In this document: positions 52,644 through 60,940 of the stretch, one piece after another
Position numbering within the stretch: the first letter of the stretch is position 1
Layout: each line of letters starts with the position of its first letter
Origin: CAXBPY01 sp003455275
GTDB taxonomy: Bacteria; Bacteroidota; Bacteroidia; Chitinophagales; UBA10324
NCBI GenBank assembly: GCA_963977675.1
Contig: CAXBPY010000008.1
Location: 1-64,000, forward strand
Reading direction: 5' to 3'
DNA: 64,000 bases
Program-made: the position numbers and the translations under genes
The notes under the pieces: generated by a model
The model's input: only the letters and a program-made list of their open reading frames with translations
Databases searched by the model: none
What the model was told of the DNA's origin: nothing

Positions 52644-52955
52644 TTGTCAAGAACAGAGATTTTAAAAAAACTAATTGAAGAGAATCCATCGGATGAATTC
52701 AGCCGATATGCACTGGCCCTGGAAATGACGAAAGAAAAAAATTATGAAGAGGCAGAAAAAAATTTTCGATATCTGACTGAACACTCTCCGGAATATGCGG
52801 CAAGCTATTATCAGTTTGGAAAATTGCTGGAAGAATTGAATCGCACCGATGAGGCAATTGATGTGTACAAAGCAGGCATGGAGATTGTCAAATACAAGAA
52901 TCAAAAAACATTTAGTGAACTTCAAAGCGCTTTAAATAACCTTTCATTTGACTAA
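52644..52955 (+). CDS. tetratricopeptide repeat protein
   Basis: 103 aa, about three TPR units: FSRYALALEMTKEKNYEEAE, YLTEHSPEYAASYYQFGKLL, and LNRTDEAIDVYKAGMEIVK. Cytosolic, no signal peptide. TPR proteins bind other proteins; the partner is unknown. A TTG at 52644 starts it with MSRTEILKKLIEENP; no ATG precedes the first repeat. It faces away from trmD with a 61-bp gap between them. Confidence 0.8.
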   Translation: MSRTEILKKLIEENPSDEFSRYALALEMTKEKNYEEAEKNFRYLTEHSPEYAASYYQFGKLLEELNRTDEAIDVYKAGMEIVKYKNQKTFSELQSALNNLSFD

Positions 52956-53041
52956 AAGAGACACACACATTTTTCTCTAACACATCAACCGATTTGCAAT
53001 TCACAATACTTTGCTTTCTTTGAAAACAATTAATTCTAATT

Positions 53042-53758
53042 ATGAATAAAAAAATTCTTTCAACTTTTTTCCTCTCATTGATCAGTTCTGTTGTACTTGC
53101 GCAGAAACCTTATTTCAGTAATGGCGGTGATTTAATTTTTTCTTATGCTATGGTAACGGATAAAGCAGGTAATGACATCAGCAGCAATCTTCGCTTCTCT
53201 GAGTGGTATAATGCTGATCAAACAATGAATATTGATTTCAGTAAATCGCTCGGAATGTCATTGGGAATTTCAGCCCACAATGTTGGAATGATTACCCGGC
53301 CGAATGATTCCGTTCGGTTAAAGCAACGGGCTTATGCTCTTGGAATTCCGCTTTCATTCAAACTTGGTGACCTTGAAAACAGAATTTTCTTTTCTGTTGG
53401 AGCTGAAACAGAATTAATGTTGGATTACAAGGAAAAAGTTTTTCTTGATGGGAAGAAAACACAAAAACATCATGAATGGCTCTCAGATAATACTGAACTT
53501 TTTAATCCGTCAGTTTTTATTCGCTTTCAGCGAAAGAGTATTTATTTTCAGGCGAAGTATTACCTATATGATTTTTTCAAACCGAGCGATGTGATTTGGA
53601 TAAACCGCACTTCGTATATTCCTCCTTTCCCGCAAACAGCACAAATGTTTTATCTCTCTGTAGGTTATTCTTCAAAAGCAAAATCAAAAGGAAAAAAAAT
53701 AAGTGAACCGAAAAAAGTAAACCTCACACAATCTGATAAAATCATGATTGTTGAGTAA
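53042..53758 (+). CDS. hypothetical secreted protein, probable outer-membrane barrel
   Basis: 238 aa with a signal peptide (MNKKILSTFFLSLISSVVLAQ). The mature region has barrel-like strands: MSLGISAHNVGMITRPNDSV, LGIPLSFKLGDLENRIFFSV and FIRFQRKSIYFQAKYYLYDFF. Towards the C-terminus it becomes lysine-rich (KAKSKGKKISEPKK), which is unusual for a barrel end. No family was recognised. It is followed by a terminator at 53787. Confidence 0.55.
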   Translation: MNKKILSTFFLSLISSVVLAQKPYFSNGGDLIFSYAMVTDKAGNDISSNLRFSEWYNADQTMNIDFSKSLGMSLGISAHNVGMITRPNDSVRLKQRAYALGIPLSFKLGDLENRIFFSVGAETELMLDYKEKVFLDGKKTQKHHEWLSDNTELFNPSVFIRFQRKSIYFQAKYYLYDFFKPSDVIWINRTSYIPPFPQTAQMFYLSVGYSSKAKSKGKKISEPKKVNLTQSDKIMIVE

Positions 53759-53786
53759 TAAAATTTTCTTTTAATTCAGATTTCTA

Positions 53787-53818
53787 AATTCCGTTTCATT
53801 TGAAGCGGAATTTTTTTT
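53787..53818 (+). terminator. rho-independent terminator after the 238-aa secreted protein gene
   Basis: AATTCCG (53787-53793) pairs with CGGAATT (53805-53811), extended by TTC/GAA in the loop, then a run of T to about 53818. Confidence 0.88.
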
Positions 53819-53852
53819 GTATAGACCAATGAACCATTGAACTAATGAACAA

Positions 53853-54731
53853 ATGCTTTCTTTGATTCTCTGCATTCTCTTTACTGCCTCGCTTGGACTT
53901 TTTTTTAAATGGTTCGAAAAATTTGGAATTAATAATTTTCAGGCAATCGTATTTAATTATGTATCGTGTGTTCTTACAGGATGCATTGTTCAGCAATCAT
54001 TTCCGGATTACCTAGCTTATAGTTCTGCTGGCTGGTTCCCATTCGCTATCACATTAGGTTGCAGTTTTCTGTTTTTCTTTAATGTAATGGGAAGAATTGT
54101 AATGCAAAGCGGAGTCACAGTTATGAGTGTTGCCAACAAACTTTCTTTGGTGATTCCGGTAGTTGTTGCTTTCATTTTGTATCATGAAAGTGTTACGGCA
54201 CTAAAACTCGCCGGAATTTTTCTAGCACTCATTTCAGTCATTTTTGTTTCATTGAAAAAGGAAGTAAAACATAATTCATCTCAAAAAAATATTAATGCAT
54301 CAATGCTTGCCCTTCCTCTCTTGCTTTTTTTCGGAAGCGGCGCCAATGATTCGCTGGTGAAGTATGCACAGATAAATTTTATGAGCGACACAGACAATGC
54401 GCCATTCAATATCACAATTTTTTCTGCATCGGCATCAGCCGGCATTGCCATTCTTTTATCGCAGATTATTTTTTTTGGAAAAAAAATCAGCTGGAAAAGT
54501 GCAGCGGGCGGTATCATTTTGGGTATACCAAATTATTTCACTATGCATTTTCTTGTAAAAGCACTTGCTAATTCCGGATTGGAAAGCTCGGTAGTTTTTC
54601 CCATTAACAATATTGGTATTGTGGCCGCCTCTGCTCTTTTTGCTTATTTACTGTTCAGGGAAAAACTTTCACTCCTCAATCTTATTGGATTGGGGCTTGC
54701 GTTTGCTGCTATTGTTTTGATTGCAGTTTAG
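53853..54731 (+). CDS. EamA/DMT family transporter
   Basis: 292 aa, about ten membrane helices as in two EamA repeats of five. The second repeat begins near ASMLALPLLLFFGSGANDSL. Conserved-looking stretches are VMSVANKLSLVIPVVVAFILY in the first half and SSVVFPINNIGIVAASALFAY in the second. Drug/metabolite transporters of this kind move small molecules across the inner membrane; the substrate cannot be told. It is monocistronic between two terminators or promoters. Confidence 0.88.
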   Translation: MLSLILCILFTASLGLFFKWFEKFGINNFQAIVFNYVSCVLTGCIVQQSFPDYLAYSSAGWFPFAITLGCSFLFFFNVMGRIVMQSGVTVMSVANKLSLVIPVVVAFILYHESVTALKLAGIFLALISVIFVSLKKEVKHNSSQKNINASMLALPLLLFFGSGANDSLVKYAQINFMSDTDNAPFNITIFSASASAGIAILLSQIIFFGKKISWKSAAGGIILGIPNYFTMHFLVKALANSGLESSVVFPINNIGIVAASALFAYLLFREKLSLLNLIGLGLAFAAIVLIAV

Positions 54732-54743
54732 CATTCATTTCAT

Positions 54744-54773
54744 TTTCAAATCATGTACACGCTCATACATTTG
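54744..54773 (+). promoter_or_regulatory. promoter of ettA
   Basis: TTTC (54744-54747), 18 nt, TACATTTG (54766-54773). The leader of about 85 nt contains repeat text before the ATG at 54862. Confidence 0.5.
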
Positions 54774-54802
54774 CGCGCCTTCAGATAAAAGAAAACTTTT
54801 GC

Positions 54803-54853
54803 GATTTGAAATCTGAAGTTTGAAATCAAAAATCTAAATTCAAAAATCTTAAA
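54803..54853 (+). repeat. AAATCT/TGAAATC intergenic repeat text before ettA
   Basis: Near-tandem GATTTGAAATCTGAAGTTTG, AAATCAAAAATCTAAATTC and AAAAATCTTAAAT fill the leader of ettA. Similar spacer text is seen before nusB (20050-20081). Confidence 0.45.
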
Positions 54854-54861
54854 TAAAGATA

Positions 54862-56535
54862 ATGGCTGATCAAACAATAATTTTTTCCATGCTTGGTGTC
54901 GGGAAAGTTTATCCAGGCGGAAAACAAACTCTCAAAGATATTTATCTCTCATTTTTCTATGGAGCAAAAATCGGAATCATCGGATTAAATGGTTCTGGAA
55001 AATCGACACTACTGAAACTGATCGCAGGTTTAGATAAAGAATATCTTGGTAAGATTGAATTCTCGAAAGAATATTCAGTGGGGCATCTTGCACAAGAACC
55101 AGAACTGGACAACTCAAAAACAGTAAAAGAAATTGTTCAGGAAGGAGTGAAGCCCGTGATGGATTTGCTTCGTGAGTTTGAAGAAGTGAGCAACAAATTC
55201 AGCGAACCCATGAGCGATGCTGAGATGGACAAGTTGCTGACTCGGCAAGGAAATTTACAGGAGAAAATAGAAGCGGTAAATGGCTGGGAAATTGATTCGA
55301 TGCTGGAACGCGCTATGGATGCGCTGCAGTGCCCCGAAGGCGATACACCGGTGAAAGTTTTGAGCGGTGGTGAAAGAAGAAGAGTTGCTTTGTGCCGGCT
55401 GCTTTTACAAGCCCCGGATATTTTGTTGTTGGATGAGCCAACCAATCACCTCGATGCTGAATCAGTGTTGTGGTTAGAAAAGCATTTAAGTGATTACAAG
55501 GGCACAGTGATTTGCATTACCCACGATCGGTATTTCTTAGACAATGTAGCAGGATGGATTCTTGAACTCGACAGAGGCGAAGGAATTCCATGGAAAGGAA
55601 ATTACACTTCATGGCTCGAACAGAAATCTGCACGGCTCGAACAGGAAGAAAAAACAGAAAGCAAGCGCAGAAAAAATCTTGAGCGTGAATTGGAGTGGGT
55701 GCGCATGGGAGCGAAGGGACGACAAGCAAAATCAAAAGCGCGACTTCAGAATTACGAGAAGATGGCTGGTGAAGAAGTGCGTGAGAAGGAGGCAAAGCTG
55801 GAACTTTTCATTCCACCCGGCCCCCGACTTGGTGCAAATGTGATTGAGTTTGAAAATGTGTCGAAAAGTTTTGGTGATAAATTGTTGTATGAAAATCTTT
55901 CGTTCAAACTTCCGCAGAATGGAATTGTTGGAATCATTGGACCAAATGGCGCCGGTAAAACCACTTTGTTCCGAATGATTCTCGGCGAACAAAAACCCGA
56001 TAGCGGAGCAATTAGAATCGGAGAGACGGTAAAAATTTCTTATGTAGATCAGCAACACGCAGAAATTGATCCTGAGAAAACCGTATATCAGCAAGTAAGC
56101 GGTGGGACAGAATATATTGAGTTTGGTAAAATGAAAATTGTGAGTCGCGCATATGTGGGCAAGTTCAACTTTAACGGGCAGGACCAGGAGAAAAAAATAA
56201 AAGTACTATCTGGTGGAGAAAGGAATCGTTTGCACCTGGCGCTTACATTAAGACAAGAAGCAAATGTTCTTCTGCTTGATGAGCCAAACAATGATCTGGA
56301 TGTAAACACGATGCGCGCACTTGAAGAAGCGCTCGAAGATTTTGCAGGTTGTGCAGTCATCATTTCACACGACCGTTGGTTTCTTGACAGAGTTGCAACT
56401 CACATTCTCGCATTCGAAGGCGATGCAAATGTTGTATTCTTTGAAGGAGGCTTTTCTGATTATGAAGAAAATCGAAAGAAGAGAATGGGAGAAACCGTGA
56501 AGCGATTCAGATACAAGAAACTTGTCGCGAATTAA
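54862..56535 (+). CDS. ettA: energy-dependent translational throttle protein EttA
   Basis: 557 aa ABC-F ATPase acting on the ribosome, where it gates the first elongation step in response to energy level. Two ABC cassettes: Walker A GLNGSGKSTLL and GPNGAGKTTLF; signatures LSGGERRRVAL and LSGGERNRLHLAL; Walker B ILLLDEPTNHLD and VLLLDEPNNDLD. The arm insertion and the charged linker (about 235-310, KSARLEQEEKTESKRRKN) are in the family position. The length matches E. coli EttA (555). No transmembrane domain is present, as expected. Confidence 0.94.
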   Translation: MADQTIIFSMLGVGKVYPGGKQTLKDIYLSFFYGAKIGIIGLNGSGKSTLLKLIAGLDKEYLGKIEFSKEYSVGHLAQEPELDNSKTVKEIVQEGVKPVMDLLREFEEVSNKFSEPMSDAEMDKLLTRQGNLQEKIEAVNGWEIDSMLERAMDALQCPEGDTPVKVLSGGERRRVALCRLLLQAPDILLLDEPTNHLDAESVLWLEKHLSDYKGTVICITHDRYFLDNVAGWILELDRGEGIPWKGNYTSWLEQKSARLEQEEKTESKRRKNLERELEWVRMGAKGRQAKSKARLQNYEKMAGEEVREKEAKLELFIPPGPRLGANVIEFENVSKSFGDKLLYENLSFKLPQNGIVGIIGPNGAGKTTLFRMILGEQKPDSGAIRIGETVKISYVDQQHAEIDPEKTVYQQVSGGTEYIEFGKMKIVSRAYVGKFNFNGQDQEKKIKVLSGGERNRLHLALTLRQEANVLLLDEPNNDLDVNTMRALEEALEDFAGCAVIISHDRWFLDRVATHILAFEGDANVVFFEGGFSDYEENRKKRMGETVKRFRYKKLVAN

Positions 56536-56565
56536 TTCATTAGCGATTCACGAAGAAGAATCATT

Positions 56566-56820
56566 TCAAACTTTTTTCTGAATAATAATTCGAAGCGCTT
56601 TACTGAGAAAACTCATTCCAATAATTGCGAAGAGGAATAAAAAGTTTTTTTCATGCTCTAAAATTGTGTAGCAAATTCCATAACCAGTTCCGATTCCAAA
56701 TAGCAAAAAGAGAATCGGTGCCCATTGAATTTTTTTTTCAGCCCAAAATGGAAGCATGAAAAATATCCAGGCAATAAACATTGGAATGAAAATCATGTAT
56801 TCAACTAGCCCTTGTGTCAT
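56566..56820 (-). CDS. small hypothetical membrane protein
   Basis: 84 aa, three hydrophobic segments: IFIPMFIAWIFFMLPFWA, WAPILFLLFGIGTGYGICY and LFLFAIIGMSFLSKALRIII. No family was recognised. It lies 6 bp behind the DUF5777 barrel gene and is the last gene of the leftward cluster starting at 59948 or of a shorter unit beginning after the terminator at 57793. Confidence 0.6.
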   Translation of the reverse strand: MTQGLVEYMIFIPMFIAWIFFMLPFWAEKKIQWAPILFLLFGIGTGYGICYTILEHEKNFLFLFAIIGMSFLSKALRIIIQKKV

Positions 56821-56826
56821 TTCAGA

Positions 56827-57747
56827 TTAAAAGTTTTGCGGGTTCGTCAATTTCGGTTTTTGATGATTCTGCTTATCATAAATCGTAAATACGCGGGAGA
56901 GATTAAACCCGAAACCAAGATTTCCTTTCGACCACTTGCCGGTGGTTTCAGTTATCAGCGCCCGCTCACTCATGGCTGACGCATTAGTAATGTGTAATTG
57001 AAAGACATGGCCGCCGGTTTCAATATCAACTCCAAGTGAAAGTGGCATTGTTGCAGTTTCAGGAAGTTGATTTGGAAAAATGTAGAAGTAGTCAGCATTT
57101 ACTGAAAATCTTTTTGTCAATTTAATTCTACCCCCGATTTCGCAGGAGTAAATATCATTTGGTTCATCCGCATGCTCCACAAAGTTCCGGTGAACAACCA
57201 CCGGGCCGCCCTGGATTGATAACCGATCGCTGAATTTTCTGCCAACAATTAGTTGATGATAATAGGCAATGCGAGAGGAGAAGTAATTTTTTCGATCCGG
57301 GAATTCCCAGGGAGTTCCGTACACAGTTATGCCTGAAACAAGTTCTATAGTAAATGGCATCCGATACTTCCCCTTCGTCTGCCAGAACAATCTGTATTTT
57401 GCGAATGCATCAGCTTCTTCTTTAAAAGTACTGCGGCCAATGCCAATCATAAGCCGCTTACTTATTCCGTAATCTAAACCGATTCTCATGCTTGCTTTAT
57501 CAAACCCGAAGGCACCAGGTAAACCCATGCTAAACATTCCGAAGCGATGTAAAATTCTGAAATCAAGCGCTCCCGCGCCTACATGCTCAATTGAGTGGCT
57601 CATGATTACGCGTGTAGACTTAAATGCATTCGTTACATGCTCGCGTTCGATTGGAATATCTGCATCTAACATATTCAGCAATGAATCCTGTGCCGATGAA
57701 TAAAATGATATGAAAAATAAAATGAAAGAGAGACAACCGGTTTTCAA
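56827..57747 (-). CDS. DUF5777 family beta-barrel protein
   Basis: 306 aa. Signal peptide FILFFISFYSSAQDS (about 1-19). The mature protein begins with RVIMSHSIEHVGAGALDFRI and LHRFGMFSMGLPGAFGFDKA, the pattern of the DUF5777 family, followed by regular barrel strands. DUF5777 proteins occur in Bacteroidota near YceI and c-type cytochrome genes, as here. A role in outer-membrane transport or in a redox or respiratory module is inferred, not shown. The start is ATG at 57745-57747. Confidence 0.85.
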   Translation of the reverse strand: MKTGCLSFILFFISFYSSAQDSLLNMLDADIPIEREHVTNAFKSTRVIMSHSIEHVGAGALDFRILHRFGMFSMGLPGAFGFDKASMRIGLDYGISKRLMIGIGRSTFKEEADAFAKYRLFWQTKGKYRMPFTIELVSGITVYGTPWEFPDRKNYFSSRIAYYHQLIVGRKFSDRLSIQGGPVVVHRNFVEHADEPNDIYSCEIGGRIKLTKRFSVNADYFYIFPNQLPETATMPLSLGVDIETGGHVFQLHITNASAMSERALITETTGKWSKGNLGFGFNLSRVFTIYDKQNHQKPKLTNPQNF

Positions 57748-57792
57748 ATAAGGCAGATTTATTCATCAAATGTAAAATCATTACAATCAATG

Positions 57793-57829
57793 GAAATAAA
57801 AAAAGTGCGAAAGGATATTCCGCACTTTT
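57793..57829 (-). terminator. terminator between YceI and DUF5777 genes
   Basis: On the minus strand AAAAGTGCG (57821-57829) pairs with CGCACTTTT (57801-57809) around an 11-nt loop, followed by T residues (57793-57800). It would end the cytochrome-OB-YceI transcript before the DUF5777 gene, at least in part. Confidence 0.85.
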
Positions 57830-57852
57830 ATTTGTTTATGCTCAGATAGCAT

Positions 57853-58446
57853 TTACTTAAATGGTTTGTAAGTAGCCGCCACTTCAATTTTTACAGAGTT
57901 ACTGACTTTATCTTTTACTACAGATGGAATAGAAATTCCATAGTCTGAAATCAAAATATTGAATGTGGATGTTGACGAAACTTCTCCCTTGCTAACTAAA
58001 ATTTTTCCCTTCGCGGTTAAATCTTTTGTTACCCCATGAAGTGTCATTTTACCCGCAATAGTAACCGGATATTCTCCATCGACTGTCCACTTCACCGTTT
58101 CTTTGTTTGTAATGGTTCCCTTAAAAATCGCTTTTGGATATTTATCACTCTCCATGTAATTCTCGTTAAAATGTTCCTGCATGAGTGCTTTTTGAAATTC
58201 AAAACCTTTAACCAGAACTGTAAATTCAATAGCGCCGGAGCTGTCGTTAATCAAACTATTAACTTGATTATTGACCCCTGAAATTTTTTCGAGTGGCGCA
58301 TCAGAATAAAAAGTAATCACTCCGTCTCGAGTGAAATACTTGGTTGCAGTTTTTTGAAAAGTAAAGGACATCAGGAGTCCTAATAAAGAGAAAATTGAGA
58401 TTGATTTTATCATTGGGTTATTCATTTTCATTTTTTTGAGAAACAA
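57853..58446 (-). CDS. YceI family protein
   Basis: 197 aa. A signal peptide (SIFSLLGLLMSFTFQ) is followed by the YceI lipocalin-like fold: VITFYSDAPLEKISGVNNQV, GAIEFTVLVKGFEFQKALMQ EHF, then KYPKAIFKGTITNKE and MTLHGVTKDLTAKGKI. YceI proteins bind polyisoprenoids or amphiphiles in the periplasm. Its start overlaps the OB-fold gene by 29 bp if the first ATG is used; MKMNN (ATG about 58431) and MIKSI are alternatives. It belongs to the leftward cytochrome cluster. Confidence 0.9.
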   Translation of the reverse strand: MFLKKMKMNNPMIKSISIFSLLGLLMSFTFQKTATKYFTRDGVITFYSDAPLEKISGVNNQVNSLINDSSGAIEFTVLVKGFEFQKALMQEHFNENYMESDKYPKAIFKGTITNKETVKWTVDGEYPVTIAGKMTLHGVTKDLTAKGKILVSKGEVSSTSTFNILISDYGISIPSVVKDKVSNSVKIEVAATYKPFK

Positions 58447-58861
58447 TTGAGCAGCGGGTTAGCTTTATGTCCATATCCATGCCAACACATATTCCGCGAA
58501 TGGTTAGGGTGCTGTGTTTTTCAGGAATTACAAAATTTTCTCCTGTTCGCTGCAAGCCACAACTCACTCCAAACATTCCGTTACCACCATCCAATATAAT
58601 AAGTAAGCTTGAGGTGTCTTTTTTTGAAACATCACTTACAACCCCTGTAACCTCTATAACTTTATTTATATATTTCAAATTAGCTGAATCTTCATTCTCC
58701 GAATAATAATTATAAAAATCAACTGCAGAAATGGTGTAGTCGGCTTTCAGGTCGGCAGTTCTTTCGTTCGGCTTGAAATATTCATATAACCCAAAAACAA
58801 CTGCGCCTGCGACTAATATGATTACAACAAAAAGTATCCGAAACATTTTTTTTCTTCTCAC
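58418..58861 (-). CDS. OB-fold (tRNA_anti-like) membrane-anchored protein
   Basis: 147 aa. One N-terminal helix (ILFVVIILVAGAVVFGLYEYF) anchors it. The rest resembles the tRNA_anti-like OB-fold: YTISAVDFYNYYSENEDSAN, YINKVIEVTGVVSDV, then KHSTLTIRGICVG with two cysteines (SCGLQ, TRCSI). It lies directly before YceI and after two cytochrome-like genes on the same strand. Despite the domain name, RNA binding is not implied; OB-folds of this group often bind small ligands or proteins. Its true function is unknown. Confidence 0.75.
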   Translation of the reverse strand: MRRKKMFRILFVVIILVAGAVVFGLYEYFKPNERTADLKADYTISAVDFYNYYSENEDSANLKYINKVIEVTGVVSDVSKKDTSSLLIILDGGNGMFGVSCGLQRTGENFVIPEKHSTLTIRGICVGMDMDIKLTRCSIVSQKNENE

Positions 58862-58870
58862 AAAACGCGT

Positions 58871-59257
58871 TTAGTTATTGAGCACTCCATTCCTCACCCA
58901 GGCTTCAACAGATTCTATGCTGCATTCATCCAACATAGGTTGTCCATCGGGCATTGGCCTGAATCCGGCATAATGCCTGATACTTCCTACCAGTAAGCCA
59001 TTATTCGCATACACTGCAACATTATTATACCCTTCAAGGTTCACGCTACCAAGAAATGAAACATGATTGTGACAAGAAATACAATTATCCTGAATTATGG
59101 GAAGTATGTCCGCTGAAAAAGTGATAGATGAAGTATCGCAATCATTTGGACCTTTAGGATAAATAGTATCACCGTTGTCATAATAGCAGGAAGCCAAAGA
59201 GAAATAAATTCCTGCTGTTAAAGAGAGAATGAATAATTTAATTATCCGGGGCACCAT
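58871..59257 (-). CDS. cytochrome c-like lipoprotein with one CxxCH motif
   Basis: About 128 aa from the chosen start MVPRIIKLFILSL. The signal ends in SLASC (lipobox). Then a domain with ILPIIQDNCISCHNHVSFLG (haem motif CISCH) and a methionine-containing RPMPDGQPMLDECSIESVEA, which fits a small cytochrome c domain with Met as second ligand. It is related to the downstream half of the next gene (same LP-I-x-DNC-CH and MPD-x-P-L-x-C-x-I layout), so duplication is likely. ATG 59255-59257 follows the TAA of the upstream gene by 1 bp. Confidence 0.72.
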   Translation of the reverse strand: MVPRIIKLFILSLTAGIYFSLASCYYDNGDTIYPKGPNDCDTSSITFSADILPIIQDNCISCHNHVSFLGSVNLEGYNNVAVYANNGLLVGSIRHYAGFRPMPDGQPMLDECSIESVEAWVRNGVLNN

Positions 59258-59258
59258 C

Positions 59259-59948
59259 TTAAATCCAGATTCTGATTTGTGCAATTTTACAATCAGAAAG
59301 TTTAGGAGCCTGATCTGGCATTGGAATCCAGCCTAGCTGATGATTTATTGAACCAAGCAAGCTTCCATTAATTACAGCATTATAAACTTCTGAATAGGTT
59401 TCAAGTTTTATGTTTCCGGAGTCGCTGCACATTTGATGACAACCCACACAGTTGTCCTTTAATATTGGCTTGACTACGCCGCTATAGGTCACATTTGAAG
59501 TATCGCATAATTCATCGCAGTAAAGATTTTTTGCTCCCTGTAAAATCCATTTTTTTATTAAAGCAATCTGCATGCTATCTAGTGCATTGCATGGAGTTGG
59601 GGGCATTCTATCATCAGGATCGCCATTAAGAATTGAATGAATTATTTTTCCTGAATCAGGAAAGAAAGCAAAAACCTGATTGCTCATCATTATGTTTTGA
59701 TAAGTATTAAGTATATATCCGTCTTTATGCGATTGAGCATCATGACAATGGCTTGAAGCGCAGGTTGAAACAAAAATCGGAAGTACTTGCTGGCTGAAAT
59801 AAACAGAGTCAGGAGAACAAGGTGGTTGTGTTGTATGATGGGATGTATCGCCGGGCCCAGTAATAGGGGGTTGAACAGGATGTTTGCATGAAAAACTAAG
59901 AATCGATATAAAAAGAAGCAGAAATGAAAGTCGCAAAAGCATTCGCAA
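59259..59948 (-). CDS. cytochrome c-like lipoprotein with two CxnCH motifs
   Basis: 229 aa. Signal ending ILSFSC (Cys about 21). Two tandem domains. The first has VLPIFVSTCASSHCHDAQSH (C-x4-C-H spacing). The second has KPILKDNCVGCHQMCSD (C-x2-C-H) and MPDQAPKLSDCKIAQIRIWI at the very end. The product stops right after the last helix that in the paralogue continues another seven residues, so the C-terminus is short. Covalent haem attachment is inferred from the motifs. It is the first gene of the leftward cluster. Confidence 0.7.
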   Translation of the reverse strand: MRMLLRLSFLLLFISILSFSCKHPVQPPITGPGDTSHHTTQPPCSPDSVYFSQQVLPIFVSTCASSHCHDAQSHKDGYILNTYQNIMMSNQVFAFFPDSGKIIHSILNGDPDDRMPPTPCNALDSMQIALIKKWILQGAKNLYCDELCDTSNVTYSGVVKPILKDNCVGCHQMCSDSGNIKLETYSEVYNAVINGSLLGSINHQLGWIPMPDQAPKLSDCKIAQIRIWI

Positions 59949-60088
59949 TAGCTATTGATTGAAACAAATTTGAAGCTGCAATTTATACCTTAATTGCAAA
60001 AATAGATGAACAGGAAATTTGTTTAACTGATTCGGATTTTTCTTGACTAATATTTTTTTATAAAATCATTTATCCCTTTTATGATCAC

Positions 60089-60118
60089 TTTGACCTCAAC
60101 TCTTTTCTTTTACTTTTA
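60089..60118 (+). promoter_or_regulatory. promoter of the etfBA operon
   Basis: TTTG (60089-60092), 18-nt spacer, TACTTTTA (60111-60118), one base from TAnnTTTG. The spacer equals that of the leucine dehydrogenase promoter. The ATG at 60168 is 49 nt downstream. Confidence 0.5.
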
Positions 60119-60167
60119 CCGCCCGTCCGAAATGCATCGGAATAAAAGGCAAAACACTAACGAGATA

Positions 60168-60908
60168 ATGAAGTTTTTAGTTTGTATCAGCAAGGCACCC
60201 GACACCACCACCAAGATTTCTTTCACTGACAACAGCACAAAGTTTAATAACGATAAGGTGCAGTTCATCATTAATCCATATGATGAGTGGTATGCGCTCG
60301 TAAGAGCTATAGAGTTGAAAGAAAAGCTCGGCGGAACGGTAACTGTTCTTAATGTTGGTGCTGCAGATAATGAAGCAATTATTCGTAAAGCCCTCGCAAT
60401 AGGCGCCGATGATGCGGTTCGCATTGATGCTGAACCAGACGATGCACTTTTTGTTGCCAGTCAAATAGCACAGCATGTTAAATCGGAAACTTATGACATT
60501 GTTTTGTGCGGAAAAGAAACCATTGATTATAACGGCAGCGAAGTTGGCGGCATGATTGCCGGATTCCTCGACTGGACTTTTGTGTCACTCGCTACAAGCC
60601 TTGAATTAAATGGAAACACAGCAACGCTGAATCGTGAAATTGCCGGTGGTCATGAAGTGATAGAATTAACCACCCCGTTTGTCCTCAGCGCTGCCAAAGG
60701 AATGGCAGAAGCTCGGATTCCGAATATGCGCGGCATAATGGCGGCGCGTACTAAACCTATTAAAGTAATAAGTCCTGTTTCGGCTGAAAAATTTTCATCC
60801 ATTGTTTCATATGAACTCCCGAAAGAAAAATCTGGAGTGAAACTCATCAGCCCTGAACATCCAGATGAGTTAGTGAATTTGTTGCAGAATGAAGCCAAAG
60901 TGATTTAA
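60168..60908 (+). CDS. etfB: electron transfer flavoprotein subunit beta
   Basis: About 246 aa. Together with EtfA it carries electrons from acyl-CoA dehydrogenases to ETF-quinone oxidoreductase. The N-terminal MKFLVCISKAPDTTTKISF is the family start; the ATG at 60168 was chosen over the 60081 start for this reason. Nucleotide-binding region: GADDAVRIDAEPDDALFVAS and VLCGKETIDYNGSEVGGMIA. The operon continues with etfA after 32 bp. Confidence 0.95.
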   Translation: MKFLVCISKAPDTTTKISFTDNSTKFNNDKVQFIINPYDEWYALVRAIELKEKLGGTVTVLNVGAADNEAIIRKALAIGADDAVRIDAEPDDALFVASQIAQHVKSETYDIVLCGKETIDYNGSEVGGMIAGFLDWTFVSLATSLELNGNTATLNREIAGGHEVIELTTPFVLSAAKGMAEARIPNMRGIMAARTKPIKVISPVSAEKFSSIVSYELPKEKSGVKLISPEHPDELVNLLQNEAKVI

Positions 60909-60940
60909 TCATTCATTAAAAGTTCTATTTAGAAAAATAT

